Assembly (NCBI GenBank): GCA_001931875.2
Contig: MSJH02000622.1
Coordinates: 1-64,000, forward strand
DNA length: 64,000 nt
Reading direction: 5' to 3'
Source of the DNA: Byssochlamys sp. IMV 00236
Lineage: Eukaryota; Ascomycota; Eurotiomycetes; Eurotiales; Thermoascaceae
Every line of letters begins with the position of its first letter. Positions within the stretch are counted from its first letter, which is position 1. The notes under the pieces were generated by a model. That model had not been told where the DNA came from, did not search any database, and was given only the letters and a program-made list of their open reading frames with translations. This document shows, piece after piece, positions 49,858-60,799 of this stretch. A program made the translations under genes and the position numbers.

Positions 49858-51254
49858 AGCCGGAAATTGACATGATGGACGTCTTATCTGTGTTTTCGTT
49901 ACGCTTGTATACCTTGCGATATGGATATTTTTGAGCTCTTAGTCCTTCCAGGTTGCTTCATTCTCGTCTTAAAGCGGCCGTGTTGTGACGTATCATCGTC
50001 TTCGACATATTCGGCCTCAATGATGATACCTATTCTCATGCGTAACGCATCTTTCTATGGAGTCTGGGTTTCTCGCACGTTGGTCTCGTGTAAAGCTACT
50101 GCGGCCCGATTTACCTTAATAGTTATTATTACCTCCAACTCGACAGATCCGTCTCTCACTATGTCTCTGTCTATTTATGTGTAGTCATTTTCTGATTGAT
50201 GTACAGTTTATCTACGTGACTACTATGATATCTGGCTTGGCAACTAAGTATATATTTACCATTTGCGTAAATTCTCCACATGTCACTCCGGTCATTTCAG
50301 GGCATGTATTACTAGTACATCATCATCAACAGCTTGCCAAGGCACGATATGTTAAGAGACTTAAACTAAATGAACTGGCTATTCGTGTTGGCTTTTTTAT
50401 TGTCTGTTTGGGGAGTGTTACTTCCGCAAATCGCAATAGGCATATATTCCATAAATCGACACGATTACTAGCAATGACTAGCAATGACGGGAGCTATTAC
50501 CCATATAAGCGATAAATTTGCTTCTTGCGAAGACCCATTTATGTTGTTTATGACATAAGCTATATGACTTAGGATGGGAAGATCATCCAGTTTCCTGTCC
50601 TTGCAGCGAAAGGCAATCCATAAGATATAAGATATCGATATATATATAAGAGCCATACTAATATTACACAATCGAATACAGATGAACATGTAGTAGCCAG
50701 CCTTTTACCCGTCTGCGAGAATTAGGATACAATCATCTTACTACTCGATTCGATCCCTGAATGATTTAGAGGATCCATTACTGGTTCTGCAGTAGGTAGT
50801 CTGTAGTCCCATAGTTCGGGCTGTGTCACTCGTAGTTGCTGGAGCGATTACTAGGTAGTATCTGGGGTGGTTTTATGTATACCTTGCTATGTATTAGATT
50901 AATGGAGCAGTCTCTTGTTATTTATACACGTATAAGCTTTCCTTAGAATCGTTTAGGGACTCGGTAAATGGCTTCATTTCAGTTGGACTGGTAATCATTA
51001 CATAAAGGACTCACAGCTTCGAAGCCTCTGGTATCGTGTCGAATTCCAATGCACGGAAGCATAGTATTATTTGAAACATCTAGCTGATATATCTAGGCTG
51101 CTTGACTTGTTTCTAGTTCTGGGGATGGGTTTGAATCTATATTTATTTCCTATAGCATGGTTACCAAGAATCTAGATCCTAGTGATCTACTAGGTTCTAT
51201 CCTATATATAACTAGGATATCAAAGATTCTGCTGCAAACGGATGACATGACAGA
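49858..51254. other. Convergent 3' intergenic region (NPC2 / FAOX)
   Basis: 1.4 kb of AT-rich DNA between two stop codons. TA-rich runs occur near 50638-50650 and 51200-51212. No gene seen. Confidence 0.55.
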
Positions 51255-52708
51255 TCACATGGACGTACGCTCTGTGTGCCCATATATCGTTGTCCACTCA
51301 TTGTCTCCAATATCCTGAAAATCCATCATTCTATTCGGCCCACCATACCGGTCCTGAGTATCCTTCCAGTCTCTGTTTACTGCTGTCTCCGGCCGCCATC
51401 TATACGCATATTGAATCGTCCTGTGTAGCTTTCCCTCTAATGCGTCTGCGACAAATCCCCCTATTGCAGGCATCTGCATGAAACCATGACCAGAAGCTCC
51501 ACAAGCAAGTAGAAGCGAAGGATGGTCGGGATGTCTGTCAATCAGGTAGCAGCGATCTGGCGTGTCTGCGTCCCAGCAAATGCGAGCAAATGCGAAAGGA
51601 CGCTCTGCAAGATGCGGCATCGTGTCACGAAGAAAATCCCTCGCGCGAGCTTCTGCCTCTAGGGGAATTTGGTGTTTCGCAAAAGGGAGACTGATCTTCT
51701 CGCCTGGATGGTTCGGGTCAGGGACCCAGTTGCAGTAGCCGGGGTGTTCGTCACAGATCTTAAGTTCGTGTTTGTCCTCATCTGGCTCCATGAAGAAGCC
51801 CTTGGCGACATTGAATAAGACGGGAAGATTTCGGTACAGTTTAGCTTCCTGGGGACTCATCCGGATATGTGACAATGTCCAGGCTGTTGGTCGGAGCTGC
51901 TTTTTGAAATCTAAGAGTCGATCACTCCCTGCTCCCGCGGCGAGGATGGTATGATTCGCCCTGTGGACTTGGCTATCTGCCGTCTCTGCACCGATGACAT
52001 CTCCATTCTCATATTTGAGACCAATGACATTTCCCTGCGGTGAGCCAGTGATGAAATTGACACCAAGACGCTTGGCCTCTTCGTATGCAGAGACCAGAGC
52101 TTTCCTAGCATGAACCCAGCCAGCACCGTCTTTCTTCCACCAGCCTTTCCAGCCGGGAAAAGAACCCGTAAGGACACCTTCAGGCATAGTCTTACGGAAG
52201 TCCTCGGCCGTCTCGAGTTTCTCAAAAACGGACTCAGACGGGTATAGTTCGTGTTTCTTCACATGTTCAATTGTCGAAGGCGTGTGAGCGGCAACGATGA
52301 ATCCCGTTTCATGGTAATATGGCTTGAAGACAGGATCATTCTTCCATGCCATGATGGCATTTTCTCTGCATACATGGTCTGCGTAGCCCTGAGGATCCTT
52401 ATCTGGGTTGGGCCAATCTGTTGTATATTTTCGAATCAGTTTAAGTAGGTAACTAAGGTACTAACATTCCATTGTCGAGTCGATGTGGATAGCTACCATA
52501 TTATAATATACGTACCTTCTGCTCCGCTGTGTTCGGAGATTTTGTTTATATCATTTCCTGCGGCGATGGGCGAGGGGACTGGATAGGGATCCAGGACCGT
52601 GATACGTTTGTAACCCCGCCTGGCTAGGTGGAGGGCGGTTGAGCAGCCCCATGTTCCGGCGCCGATTATCAGAATCGTAGAGTCGGTGGTCACTTGCGAG
52701 GGTGCCAT
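51255..52708 (-). CDS. Fructosyl amino acid oxidase (amadoriase)
   Basis: FAD-dependent deglycating enzyme: oxidises Amadori products (fructosyl amino acids) to amino acid, glucosone and hydrogen peroxide. Exons 52708-52516 and 52417-51255 give 451 aa. The dinucleotide-binding motif is ILIIGAGTWGCSTALHLARRGY (given as IIGAGTWG, residues 14-21). The splice join reads NKISEHSGAEDWPNPDKDPQG, near the family's active-site region. RICWDADTPDRCYLID corresponds to the segment holding the cysteine that binds FAD covalently in the sarcosine-oxidase/amadoriase group, and ACGASGHGFMQMP and RWRPETAVNRDWKDTQDR are close to known amadoriases. The C-terminus TSM is not a standard PTS1, so location is unclear. 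Saccharopine or sarcosine oxidases are the main alternatives, less likely. Confidence 0.9.
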
Positions 52709-53447
52709 GTCAAAATGCCTGCGTTTATGAAATGGAGTATATAATGATGAGCAAATGATTGTTGGACTAGTGAAAGGCTGCTACTCTCGCATGTAGAGGA
52801 TAGGATGGAGTCATGTAGAAAAGGAAATGAGGCCAGTAGGTGGCAGTATTTGCTTTTATATAACTCGGACAAACTACTGATTGTTTCCAGTCATACATAG
52901 GACGCAATGATCGATTCAATATTCCTGGAACATACTGTCTCTCCACTAGTGAGATAGCGCGAAACTTTAACTACGCTTCTACCTTCCTTAGGTACTTTAA
53001 ACCTGCTCCGCATTGTCGTTATCGAACGATGCAACTGGAGAGCAGTTCAAAGCAACTTTTGGTTATCTGGTTCAATAGTATCTACATGTAGTTGCACCAA
53101 TGTCCACACTGTTATACCCCTTTCAACCTATTAAGCAATCATGTGAGATATGCCTTCATTCTATTGCGTTAACCGGAGCTACCCAATCACCATATGCATC
53201 TTGCAGTCATGCCACTTGTAATATATATGCTGTTGATTTCTTGTATTGGGTATCTTCTCCCAGAAGCACTAATTATTCTTCATCTTTGCAATACATCGTA
53301 AGCCAAACAACTGACAAAAGATGCCAACAACGACATCACGCCCTAAAGATGCATTTACACTTGGTGAGACGGCCCGCGTAGGTCATCAGGAGCCCGTATA
53401 GCCAAGAAAATTGGGCCTCGCTTCGTTTCGCTTTCGTTTCCCCATGA
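52709..53447. other. Intergenic region upstream of FAOX
   Basis: Promoter of the amadoriase gene and 3' region of VMA7. No coding signal beyond short open frames. Confidence 0.5.
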
Positions 53448-54115
53448 TCACTCTCCAAACAGTCTTCGCACACGTCTCAGAACACTGTCCTTCTCTGGAT
53501 CATACGGGTGATCCTTGCTTGGAATCTCGAGAACTGCTGGGAAAGCTTCGGTAAATGAATCAACGCTGTTGCGGATACGTTCCGCAATCTGTTTGTATGT
53601 TAGCTGTGAGCTTCATGTGGCACAAAGTGTCGACCACAGGATAGGCACGCACATGCTGGTTGATCAACAGAACTCCGATGTCCTTCCTCTCTTGTGTGAA
53701 GTTCTGGAATGCCTTCTCGATGGTGGAGGTCTCGGTCTTGGAGTCGACCACAAGGAAGTTGCGCTGCGAGTCTGGGGGATCGGTAACATGCTAGACAATC
53801 GAGGGAGCGGTCAGCAGTTGAATCACTTAGATGAAGTACCAAGTAGCCATGCTATCGGGCCAGATAATCCAAAGGCGGTACTGTACTCACACCAACGCCA
53901 GCAAGCAACAGTCCGGTCACTGAGCTAGAGCGGGGAGAGATAGTCAGCGAACTGTCAAGCAGGATACACGAAGGGGTGACAATTGAGTCCATACTCTTCA
54001 TCTCCAATCACCGCAAGGAATTGCCGGTCCTGTCAACATCGACGACATCAGTTTCCCTAGTGCGGAATAAGGCCAGGTGCGATATAACCTTGTATGCGGT
54101 GGGCGGAGCGGCCAT
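53448..54115 (-). CDS. vma7: V-type proton ATPase subunit F (Vma7)
   Basis: Subunit of the V1 sector, part of the central rotor stalk of the vacuolar proton pump. Five exons, 54115-54089, 54029-53995, 53924-53891, 53790-53653 and 53588-53448, give 124 aa, the expected length. The assembled N-terminus is [32 protein letters not shown] (in parts: [32 protein letters not shown]), followed by [19 protein letters not shown] and [16 protein letters not shown], and ending [17 protein letters not shown]. The 3' site of intron 2 must be the first of two close AGs (CGCTCTAG) to keep frame. The three short 5' exons (27, 35 and 34 nt) are unusual in density but fully restore the family. Confidence 0.96.
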
Positions 54116-54523
54116 GGTGTTTGGACTGAAACGGAATCCAGAGGAACAAGAAGTAAATCAAAAAGCAATAGAAAGCGAACAGATATCTCCTCCTCCTCCG
54201 TGCAACCACAAGGCCCAGGAGAGAAACAGAATCAAGGCCAGGAAATCAAGCTGCGCGCTGGCCGACAGTCAAGACGCTCGTCGAGAGCTCAGCCTATCTC
54301 GGCGTCATCCCGCCCTGCTTATGTCAGCGTCCACTTTGACGTCCGGGAAGCTTCATTCATTCATTCATTTTTATTGTTGTTTACAACGGTCGACTTCGAC
54401 TTCAATCCTTCCGGGCGCTTTTCTCACAACCGCCACGGCACAACACCTCCATGATATCTTCATAGGAAGACCCGGCTGAGCTCTGTCAGCTCGGGTACGT
54501 CGCTCCCTTGCAATTCGAACACC
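54116..54523. promoter_or_regulatory. Shared divergent promoter, VMA7 / NUR1
   Basis: 408 bp between the two start codons. It contains four ATTC/CATT repeats at about 54352-54369. No specific factor site is claimed. Confidence 0.4.
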
Positions 54524-55945
54524 ATGCCCCGGCTCGTGCGTCGTCAGCCGCTCGCGGAGCGCATCAAGGCCTACCTGAACCCGTTGGACTTCCTTCTCTG
54601 GCTGTCGGAGGAGATCGACTCTAGTGATTGGGAGCAGTGGGAGAAAGAATGGGCTCTGCCAATTGGGGCCGGGCTTAATTTCATATTCCTGGTCGCTCGC
54701 GCCAATAGTGCTCGAAAGAGCAGAGCAGAAGATGACATATTCGGAGATGATGGTGGAGTTTCATGGTTGACCTGGGTTGTACGTTGTAAGAGCTTCACGG
54801 CCAAGGGTATCTGGTGCTAACTGGGAGTTTAACTACAGGCTTCATTTATTGTGCATTTTCTGGCGCTCATATCCGCAGTTAATGCGTTCTACACTTTCTG
54901 GCGCAAACGTCGTTACCGCATGTTCGAAGCGTCCATCGACAAGGTCCCATCCACGCCCTCCGCCCACCGTGTTCGAGTCGACTCGTCTCCCGCCTCTCCT
55001 ACTCCGTTACGCTTCCTGTCAAATGTACTTTCTGCAGGTAGCGCGGAATCGAGGGCGCATCCGGATCCCCAGCGCGATGTCTGGGAGATCGCAGTTTGGG
55101 ACCCTTCGCCGCTGGCACTCCGACTATTCTGCCTGTTCAGTCCAGGCCATGTGCTTATCTACTGGCTCTTCCTACCAACTCTGCCTTCAGACCCCCGGCC
55201 GAGTGTTACGATAGTTACGACGATATTTTTGGTGATCCTGCTGTCTATTCAGATGTCCCTGCTTTCGGGATTCTTCTCTCAGCAAGCGAAGGACTCCGCG
55301 CTCGTTCACAAGGAAGTGTTGAACGAATATGATGCCAAATTCGTGCATCCTCGGATACAACCACTCATGAGGGATGTGGGCACTCAATTTTCTGGACATC
55401 CCGCCGATTCAGGTTCCGATGACAAGTACAACAAAGTCGACGTCTTCACCCCGACACATGTCATTCGCCGTGGCTTTACAACAAGCCCTAATCCGAATTA
55501 TGTCCGGCATGTTGATCCAGAGGGCCTTTCTAGAACCCCCGCACGACGACAGTCGCCTGCTACGCCGAGCGTTTCGTCTTCGGTATCCCTTCAGCACTCA
55601 TCGCTACAGACGCCTAGCCATCTACGGGACGCCTCACCTTTCAAGTCTGCAAGTATAATTCGACAGCCTCAATTCAGACTGTCAACAGGCTCCGGTGATG
55701 GTGGTAGCTTAGGCGTGTATTCTCATGCCAATTCCCCACTAAGAAAGCCCAGCTCGACATATCTCGACCGTCGAAGTCAACCAAGTGGTATTGACCCCAC
55801 AGGCCTAAGCCCCGTGAAAAGACAATCTAGTCCTCTTAAGAGAAGTAGCGTTCCTGCAGGGGTGAGCACGGCTGCAGCCGTGCAGAGATGGGGCCATCTG
55901 TCGTCGAATCCCGATAGTCCTCGCCGCGAGAGCGGAAGGTTCTGA
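54524..55945 (+). CDS. nur1: Nuclear rim protein Nur1 / Mug154 family (DUF2418)
   Basis: Inner-nuclear-membrane protein; in yeast Nur1 with Heh1 tethers rDNA to the nuclear envelope and supports silencing. Exons 54524-54778 and 54839-55945 give 453 aa. The N-terminus MPRLVRRQPLAERIKAYLNPLDFLLWLSEE is characteristic (seen as RIKAYLNPLDFLLWLSEEI). Hydrophobic segments lie at IGAGLNFIFLVARA, SFIVHFLALISAVNAFYTFW, FSPGHVLIYWLFLPTL and VTIVTTIFLVILLSIQMSLL. After FSQQAKDSALVHKEVLNEYD and KFVHPRIQ comes a Ser/Pro-rich, probably disordered tail with many SP sites. Diverges from VMA7. Confidence 0.93.
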
Positions 55946-56620
55946 TGCATCCGTCGCCTGCATTATATCATATCAACTATAATCTACCGGGCAGTCAGAC
56001 AAAGTTCGACCTTGCCACGATCATTGTCGGTTGTGGTGATTGCGGTCAGATCAATTTAATACAGTGCAATTGTATAAAACAACGACATTCATATGCACTT
56101 CCGGTCATAGTCAATTTGTTCACGATCTCCCTGTCGCTGAAGATCAGCGATGGACAAAGAGATCACTAGGATAGGAAGCTTTGTCTTCGAGACTTTGTAT
56201 TATCTCAATTGACCACTCCGGAACTACCTCGTGCCATACTCTCACACAATGATCTCAACTGCTCTTGCCTGTTCCAATAAAACCTAAGATTCTGCAAGTC
56301 CGTCTTCCCATTCCCGGGAGAATGTAGGGTCTCTATACTTGTGCCATCCGCCTCGCAGGTCACGGTTGCCTTTCTAGTGATCTCACTACAAGTGACCAGC
56401 CGTCGCTGCCGAATCCGATCAATGCAAGAAACAATAACCACTATGATGATATCGATTACAATGCATCTTGATGGTCTCGGATCCCAGCCACTGAATATGC
56501 AAGCATTCCATTCGCTGCGTGCACGCGGGCACATTCCATTGAACGATAATACCCCCACATAACATACCATTCCATATTCTTAATCCCTTGATTCGCGGAA
56601 AGAACAAACAGGATATCGAT
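55946..56620. other. Intergenic region
   Basis: NUR1 3' region and promoter of the next plus-strand gene. The 56205-56607 minus strand has short open frames without motifs. The open frame of the downstream gene extends back to 56588, but only with a TTG start. Confidence 0.5.
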
Positions 56621-59521
56621 ATGGCTCCTTTTTTGCCTGTTGCTTGCCCACCACCTTTTGACAGCAGCTCTCTATCATCTTTCCAAGTGATCTATCTTCA
56701 AAGGACCGATACAAGCAACGAGTACGGACAAAGAAGATTGAAACCGACGTACACACCATCGGGATGGGCCAATACGATCCATCCGTCCCCTGACAGAGTC
56801 CGAACTGTCAATAATTCCCGTGGTCGGCGGGGGTTGGAGATGGAGGGCCGAGTCGAACTGCCAGCGGATAGACCTTTGTCTTCTTACCATGCCCACGATA
56901 ACCAGACGAAGCGGCGGAGCAACGTCAAGGTACCGAGGACGAACGGTAGACAACACAAAAAGTCGGTTACTTTCGAAGATCATATGCCTGCAGCATCCAG
57001 CCGTTCGGTCAGCGCCCCAGAGACCATACTACGATTTAACGAACACATACATCCCATGTCCACTACCGTCGAGCGATTCGAAAATGGAAGATTACCACGA
57101 CCAGACAGCATCATACAGAGGCAAAGACAAAGAGATTCTCGTGCTAGCTCTGGTACGGGTGTGACAGAGGCAAGGCTTAGAGCCATCGCGGATGCCCGTG
57201 ATACGTATCCGAGAGCGCGGCAGGCAGAGGTGTGTACTGATGGGATATCTGGTCAAATGAATCATGATGGGCATGGCACACTCCACAACTTGAGCTCATC
57301 TACGAGGCTTATGCGGCATGAAACGGAGAGACGCAGAAATAAGTCCCATGCGACGAGTACGAACGAAGACAAGCTTCTGGGCAGAGGGGCTAATCCTAGA
57401 ACTGGAATAATTAGCCCCAGTGTGGCCACAGACAGCTCCCAGGACGAGAAGAGCAAGCCTCATAGCAAGAAGAAAAAATGGAGGATGAAAGGAGACGAAT
57501 GGATAAGTCTGGATATCGACCAGTCTACACCAGGGGACACACCTCCTGCTGGTCAGAGTGTTGTCGTGAATAAGGATAGCGCCTCGTCCTCTCATAACTT
57601 GGTGTCGCCTATAGAACCGATGAGAACCGCCTCGAACAACTGGGAAGACAGATTCATCGTCAACATGCCTTCAGCAAGAGAACCAAATCCGCCAACTATG
57701 ACTACGAAGCAGATTGAGGAATACCAGAAAAGCATCGAAAAAGTGCGTCTAGAAGGCGGAAAAATGTTAGATCCAGAAACTCTTCCTAGTCCGCGTGCAG
57801 TGACTCCTGAACGAAGGGGTGCTCCCGCTCAGAGACTAGAAAAGCAACCGAGCGTAACGGTTCAACGGAAGCCAGTACGAACTGTATCTGCAGAGACTTA
57901 TACTCGGTCCCCCGTGTCCCCTCCGCTGGGGCCCCGCCAATATTACGATGCGGATGATGTCGGCAGAGATCGTGTAAGTCCTATTGACGATGAGTCTCCT
58001 CGAATGGACCAGCGAGAGAGACATCTCAGAGCCGGCGGGGAGACTTTTTTAGGTTGTCAGGAGATGAACAAGACAAAGAACCCAGACGAAATATTGATGT
58101 TCCCTACTTCGAACGATTCGCCGTATCCAACCATGCCCCCATCTCCGGAGACAAAAAGGAGATCTGGCGGGAAAAGGGAATCGGGCATGAAGCAACAGAG
58201 GCGGTCGGCAGACGAAAAGGCTATCCTACACGACGAGAAGCCACTGCGTTCTCGGAATATGAAGCCAACCCAATGCTCGAAGCAGCCTCTGTCCAGCCCT
58301 CCCAGGCAATCAGGGCTCAACAAACCCATGCTGAACAGTCTGAAAAACAAGAGTCTGCCACCACTCCCAAAGGAGCAACCAGAGAAGCCGGACACGTCGG
58401 GCAAAGAGAATCAGAACGACGACGATGTGTTCATTATCACACCCACTATCACACGCACTCTGATATCCAGTACCATACCCACAAGTACTACTTGTCCAGA
58501 TTTAGGCGGAAAAAGCATGCAACGCACTCAAACCCCGAAGGTAGACGACACCGTACACGTCCCGAGGACGAGGTCCCATCCTTCGAATTCCCGGTCCAAA
58601 TGGCAGCAGCAGATGCAAATGCTGCCAAGGTCAGAAACGTTCTTCATGCTGCCACCAGGGAACGTTCAGGCAGGAGGCATGTCCGGTGTCAGGAACAGAC
58701 GAATCAGCCCTCAAAGTCGCGAAAGCTTTTCCATTATGCCTGGGTACATCCGTATGTCCAGGATGATGACCTCCGAACAAGATATCGGCGGCGCCCGCGG
58801 TGATCACAAATTTTGCCTGTGCAGGAGATGTATTACAGACAACCACAATCCCATTCAGAATATTAATTATCCACTGATGTTCGAGGATATTCCTGGGCCT
58901 GCGCCTACTCCGCGCTTTCAAGATTTGACCGCACCTCCCTCGCCCGTTCTAGAGGGAAGACCGAAAAGTGACACTCGAGCGCGAACACCTCAAACGGCCG
59001 AGATTGCGGAGCTCGATGGTCAGCAAGTACCTGCATCTAAGAGTGATAGTCGTGAGCAAGACACTGCGCTAGTGAAGCACAATGAAGGCAAGAGTGATGC
59101 TGATGCATCGAGTGGCGCAATCAATTTCCTTAGTTTCTCGTTATTATTCGATATTTGTGTGTTGTCTGTCACGCAGTTATACGACTTCTGCCGCCGTCAT
59201 CACATATCTCAGCATGCCAGCGTCATTGCTGAGAGGATTTTCGAGATGGTAGGGCATTGTTTCCATGTTGCAAAACGAGTCTCGAACGGGATCATCGTGT
59301 ACAAGCGTACGGGCTCGTGGCCGAAGTCGACCAATGAAGAAATCGCACTGTTGATGCGGGATATGGGTCAGGCAGGTCTGTACTTCTTTGTCCTGGGTTT
59401 CGTGGTTATGGTATTAGGCCGTGCTGCCGGCTACATGGTCTTTCTGGGAAGTTGGGTTGTATGGGTTGCGAAACCCTTTGGGTGGGTATTTGGGAAGGTT
59501 GGCAAAGCTTTGTTCATTTGA
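56621..59521 (+). CDS. Large disordered protein with C-terminal membrane segments, function unknown
   Basis: Single exon; 966 aa from the ATG at 56621 (the frame extends 33 bases further but without ATG). I do not recognise the family. Roughly residues 1-830 are polar, rich in Ser, Pro, Arg and Lys, with basic runs (KKKKWRMKGDEW, TKRRSNVKVPR) and many SP/TP sites, and look disordered. A short Cys motif, CLCRRC, occurs near 738-743 (FCLCRRCITDNHNP). The C-terminal 140 residues are ordered and hydrophobic: INFLSFSLLFDICVLSVTQLYDF, ERIFEMVGHCFHVAKRV, LYFFVLGFVVMVLGRAAGYMVFLGSW (two or three membrane helices), then a short tail ending KALFI. Likely anchored in an endomembrane, with the long tail cytosolic. 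Probably restricted to Eurotiomycetes (inference). Confidence 0.8.
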   Translation: MAPFLPVACPPPFDSSSLSSFQVIYLQRTDTSNEYGQRRLKPTYTPSGWANTIHPSPDRVRTVNNSRGRRGLEMEGRVELPADRPLSSYHAHDNQTKRRSNVKVPRTNGRQHKKSVTFEDHMPAASSRSVSAPETILRFNEHIHPMSTTVERFENGRLPRPDSIIQRQRQRDSRASSGTGVTEARLRAIADARDTYPRARQAEVCTDGISGQMNHDGHGTLHNLSSSTRLMRHETERRRNKSHATSTNEDKLLGRGANPRTGIISPSVATDSSQDEKSKPHSKKKKWRMKGDEWISLDIDQSTPGDTPPAGQSVVVNKDSASSSHNLVSPIEPMRTASNNWEDRFIVNMPSAREPNPPTMTTKQIEEYQKSIEKVRLEGGKMLDPETLPSPRAVTPERRGAPAQRLEKQPSVTVQRKPVRTVSAETYTRSPVSPPLGPRQYYDADDVGRDRVSPIDDESPRMDQRERHLRAGGETFLGCQEMNKTKNPDEILMFPTSNDSPYPTMPPSPETKRRSGGKRESGMKQQRRSADEKAILHDEKPLRSRNMKPTQCSKQPLSSPPRQSGLNKPMLNSLKNKSLPPLPKEQPEKPDTSGKENQNDDDVFIITPTITRTLISSTIPTSTTCPDLGGKSMQRTQTPKVDDTVHVPRTRSHPSNSRSKWQQQMQMLPRSETFFMLPPGNVQAGGMSGVRNRRISPQSRESFSIMPGYIRMSRMMTSEQDIGGARGDHKFCLCRRCITDNHNPIQNINYPLMFEDIPGPAPTPRFQDLTAPPSPVLEGRPKSDTRARTPQTAEIAELDGQQVPASKSDSREQDTALVKHNEGKSDADASSGAINFLSFSLLFDICVLSVTQLYDFCRRHHISQHASVIAERIFEMVGHCFHVAKRVSNGIIVYKRTGSWPKSTNEEIALLMRDMGQAGLYFFVLGFVVMVLGRAAGYMVFLGSWVVWVAKPFGWVFGKVGKALFI

Positions 59522-60799
59522 TGAAGGTTATGAGAGGGTTCCATTGCATTGTCGGCGCACATTGTCATCACAGGACTGCCTGTTTATATGTTGTGGTAAC
59601 TCCACAACGGCCTGGGTATTCCCCTAACTCCAAGTTCAATATTCTTACGCTAGCAGCGATTGTTTTAGATACACGTAACCATTATTAGAAACAGGATTCT
59701 GCAAGAGGCATTATTTAGATGTTCAGCTTCCTCTTTCTGTTTGTAGGCTATAAAATATGGACTGGCCTGTTAGATGCACAACTCGCCTGAAGAACAAAGT
59801 GTCTCCTATATACACATGTATCATAACCCTCTGGACCAGAAAGCGAATGCCCTATCTGGTCTCCCCGGATCTGACATGGACAAGAATATATGGTACACTT
59901 TCTAGATTCAATTCTGATGAAGTCTTCACTGAAATAAAATATAGAGATTGCTAACCAAGGCACTATCAAATGACGTTATTTATGAATTCCAAAAGAGTGG
60001 CAGGCAAGTAGATTCAGACAAAGTGTCAGGTATCAATTGAGATAGAAATATAAGTTAGAGCACATTAAGTGGGATTATTTTGACCAGACTCTCTCTCTCT
60101 CAGAGGAAGAAAACAAAGACAGACTTTTGCATGAGGGGCAGCGGCGGAGATGCTCGCGGGTCGGAGAAGCTTAGACCAAAAAGAAATGGCATTGCGGCAT
60201 TCATTCTCCCCCACGGTACTTCTCCTCCCCTTTCTCTTTGTCCTCTTTCCTCCTCATCCTCTTCCTTTGGTAGAGCTGCAGCTTTTTTGTTGCCTCACGG
60301 CTCCTGCTACACTGGCGGTGACGATTTACAATTAGAAACGCCACGCCGACGGTCAGATCTTCCGGAAACTCTGCCACCGCAGACCGCAGTAAGCGGGCGT
60401 GAGGGGCTGAACACAAACTCACCGGCGGTTCAACAAGCCCTTTGTCGATCTTTTCATCTTTCTATCGTTCTTCTAGTTTTTGTCTTCTGGCCTGTATCTC
60501 CAGGGGAAGAACACGGGTTCTACCTACAGTTCATACTGCAGGAATTGGCAGACCTCCGAGGTCGGAGACGATATTTTAGTTGAGACCCCGTACAGAAGAT
60601 AATTTGCGACGCCCGCGGAGTTGCGAGGGACATTTAAAGAGAGGCCGAGTCGGAATCAAGCAAGCGACGAGTTCTCTGTACGTATCCCCTTGATGCAGGG
60701 CTGCGTGCAGCAGTGGAATATCTGGTGGTCGGAAGTGCAAAGCTTGGATAGAAGAGCTGACAGGATGGTTGTCTCACAGCGTGCCCGAAATAAGACAAA
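59522..60799. other. Intergenic region and 5' leader of MTHFR
   Basis: Contains the 3' region of the large disordered-protein gene and the MTHFR promoter. CT-rich runs lie at 60088-60104 and 60220-60270. An upstream ATG at 60693 opens a frame that overlaps the MTHFR start (see findings). A 167-codon frame at 60080-60583 has no recognisable domain. Confidence 0.45.

Noticed and set aside
60080..60583. 167-codon frame upstream of MTHFR
   Set aside because: Low-complexity Ser/Leu-rich product in a promoter region, with no family resemblance.
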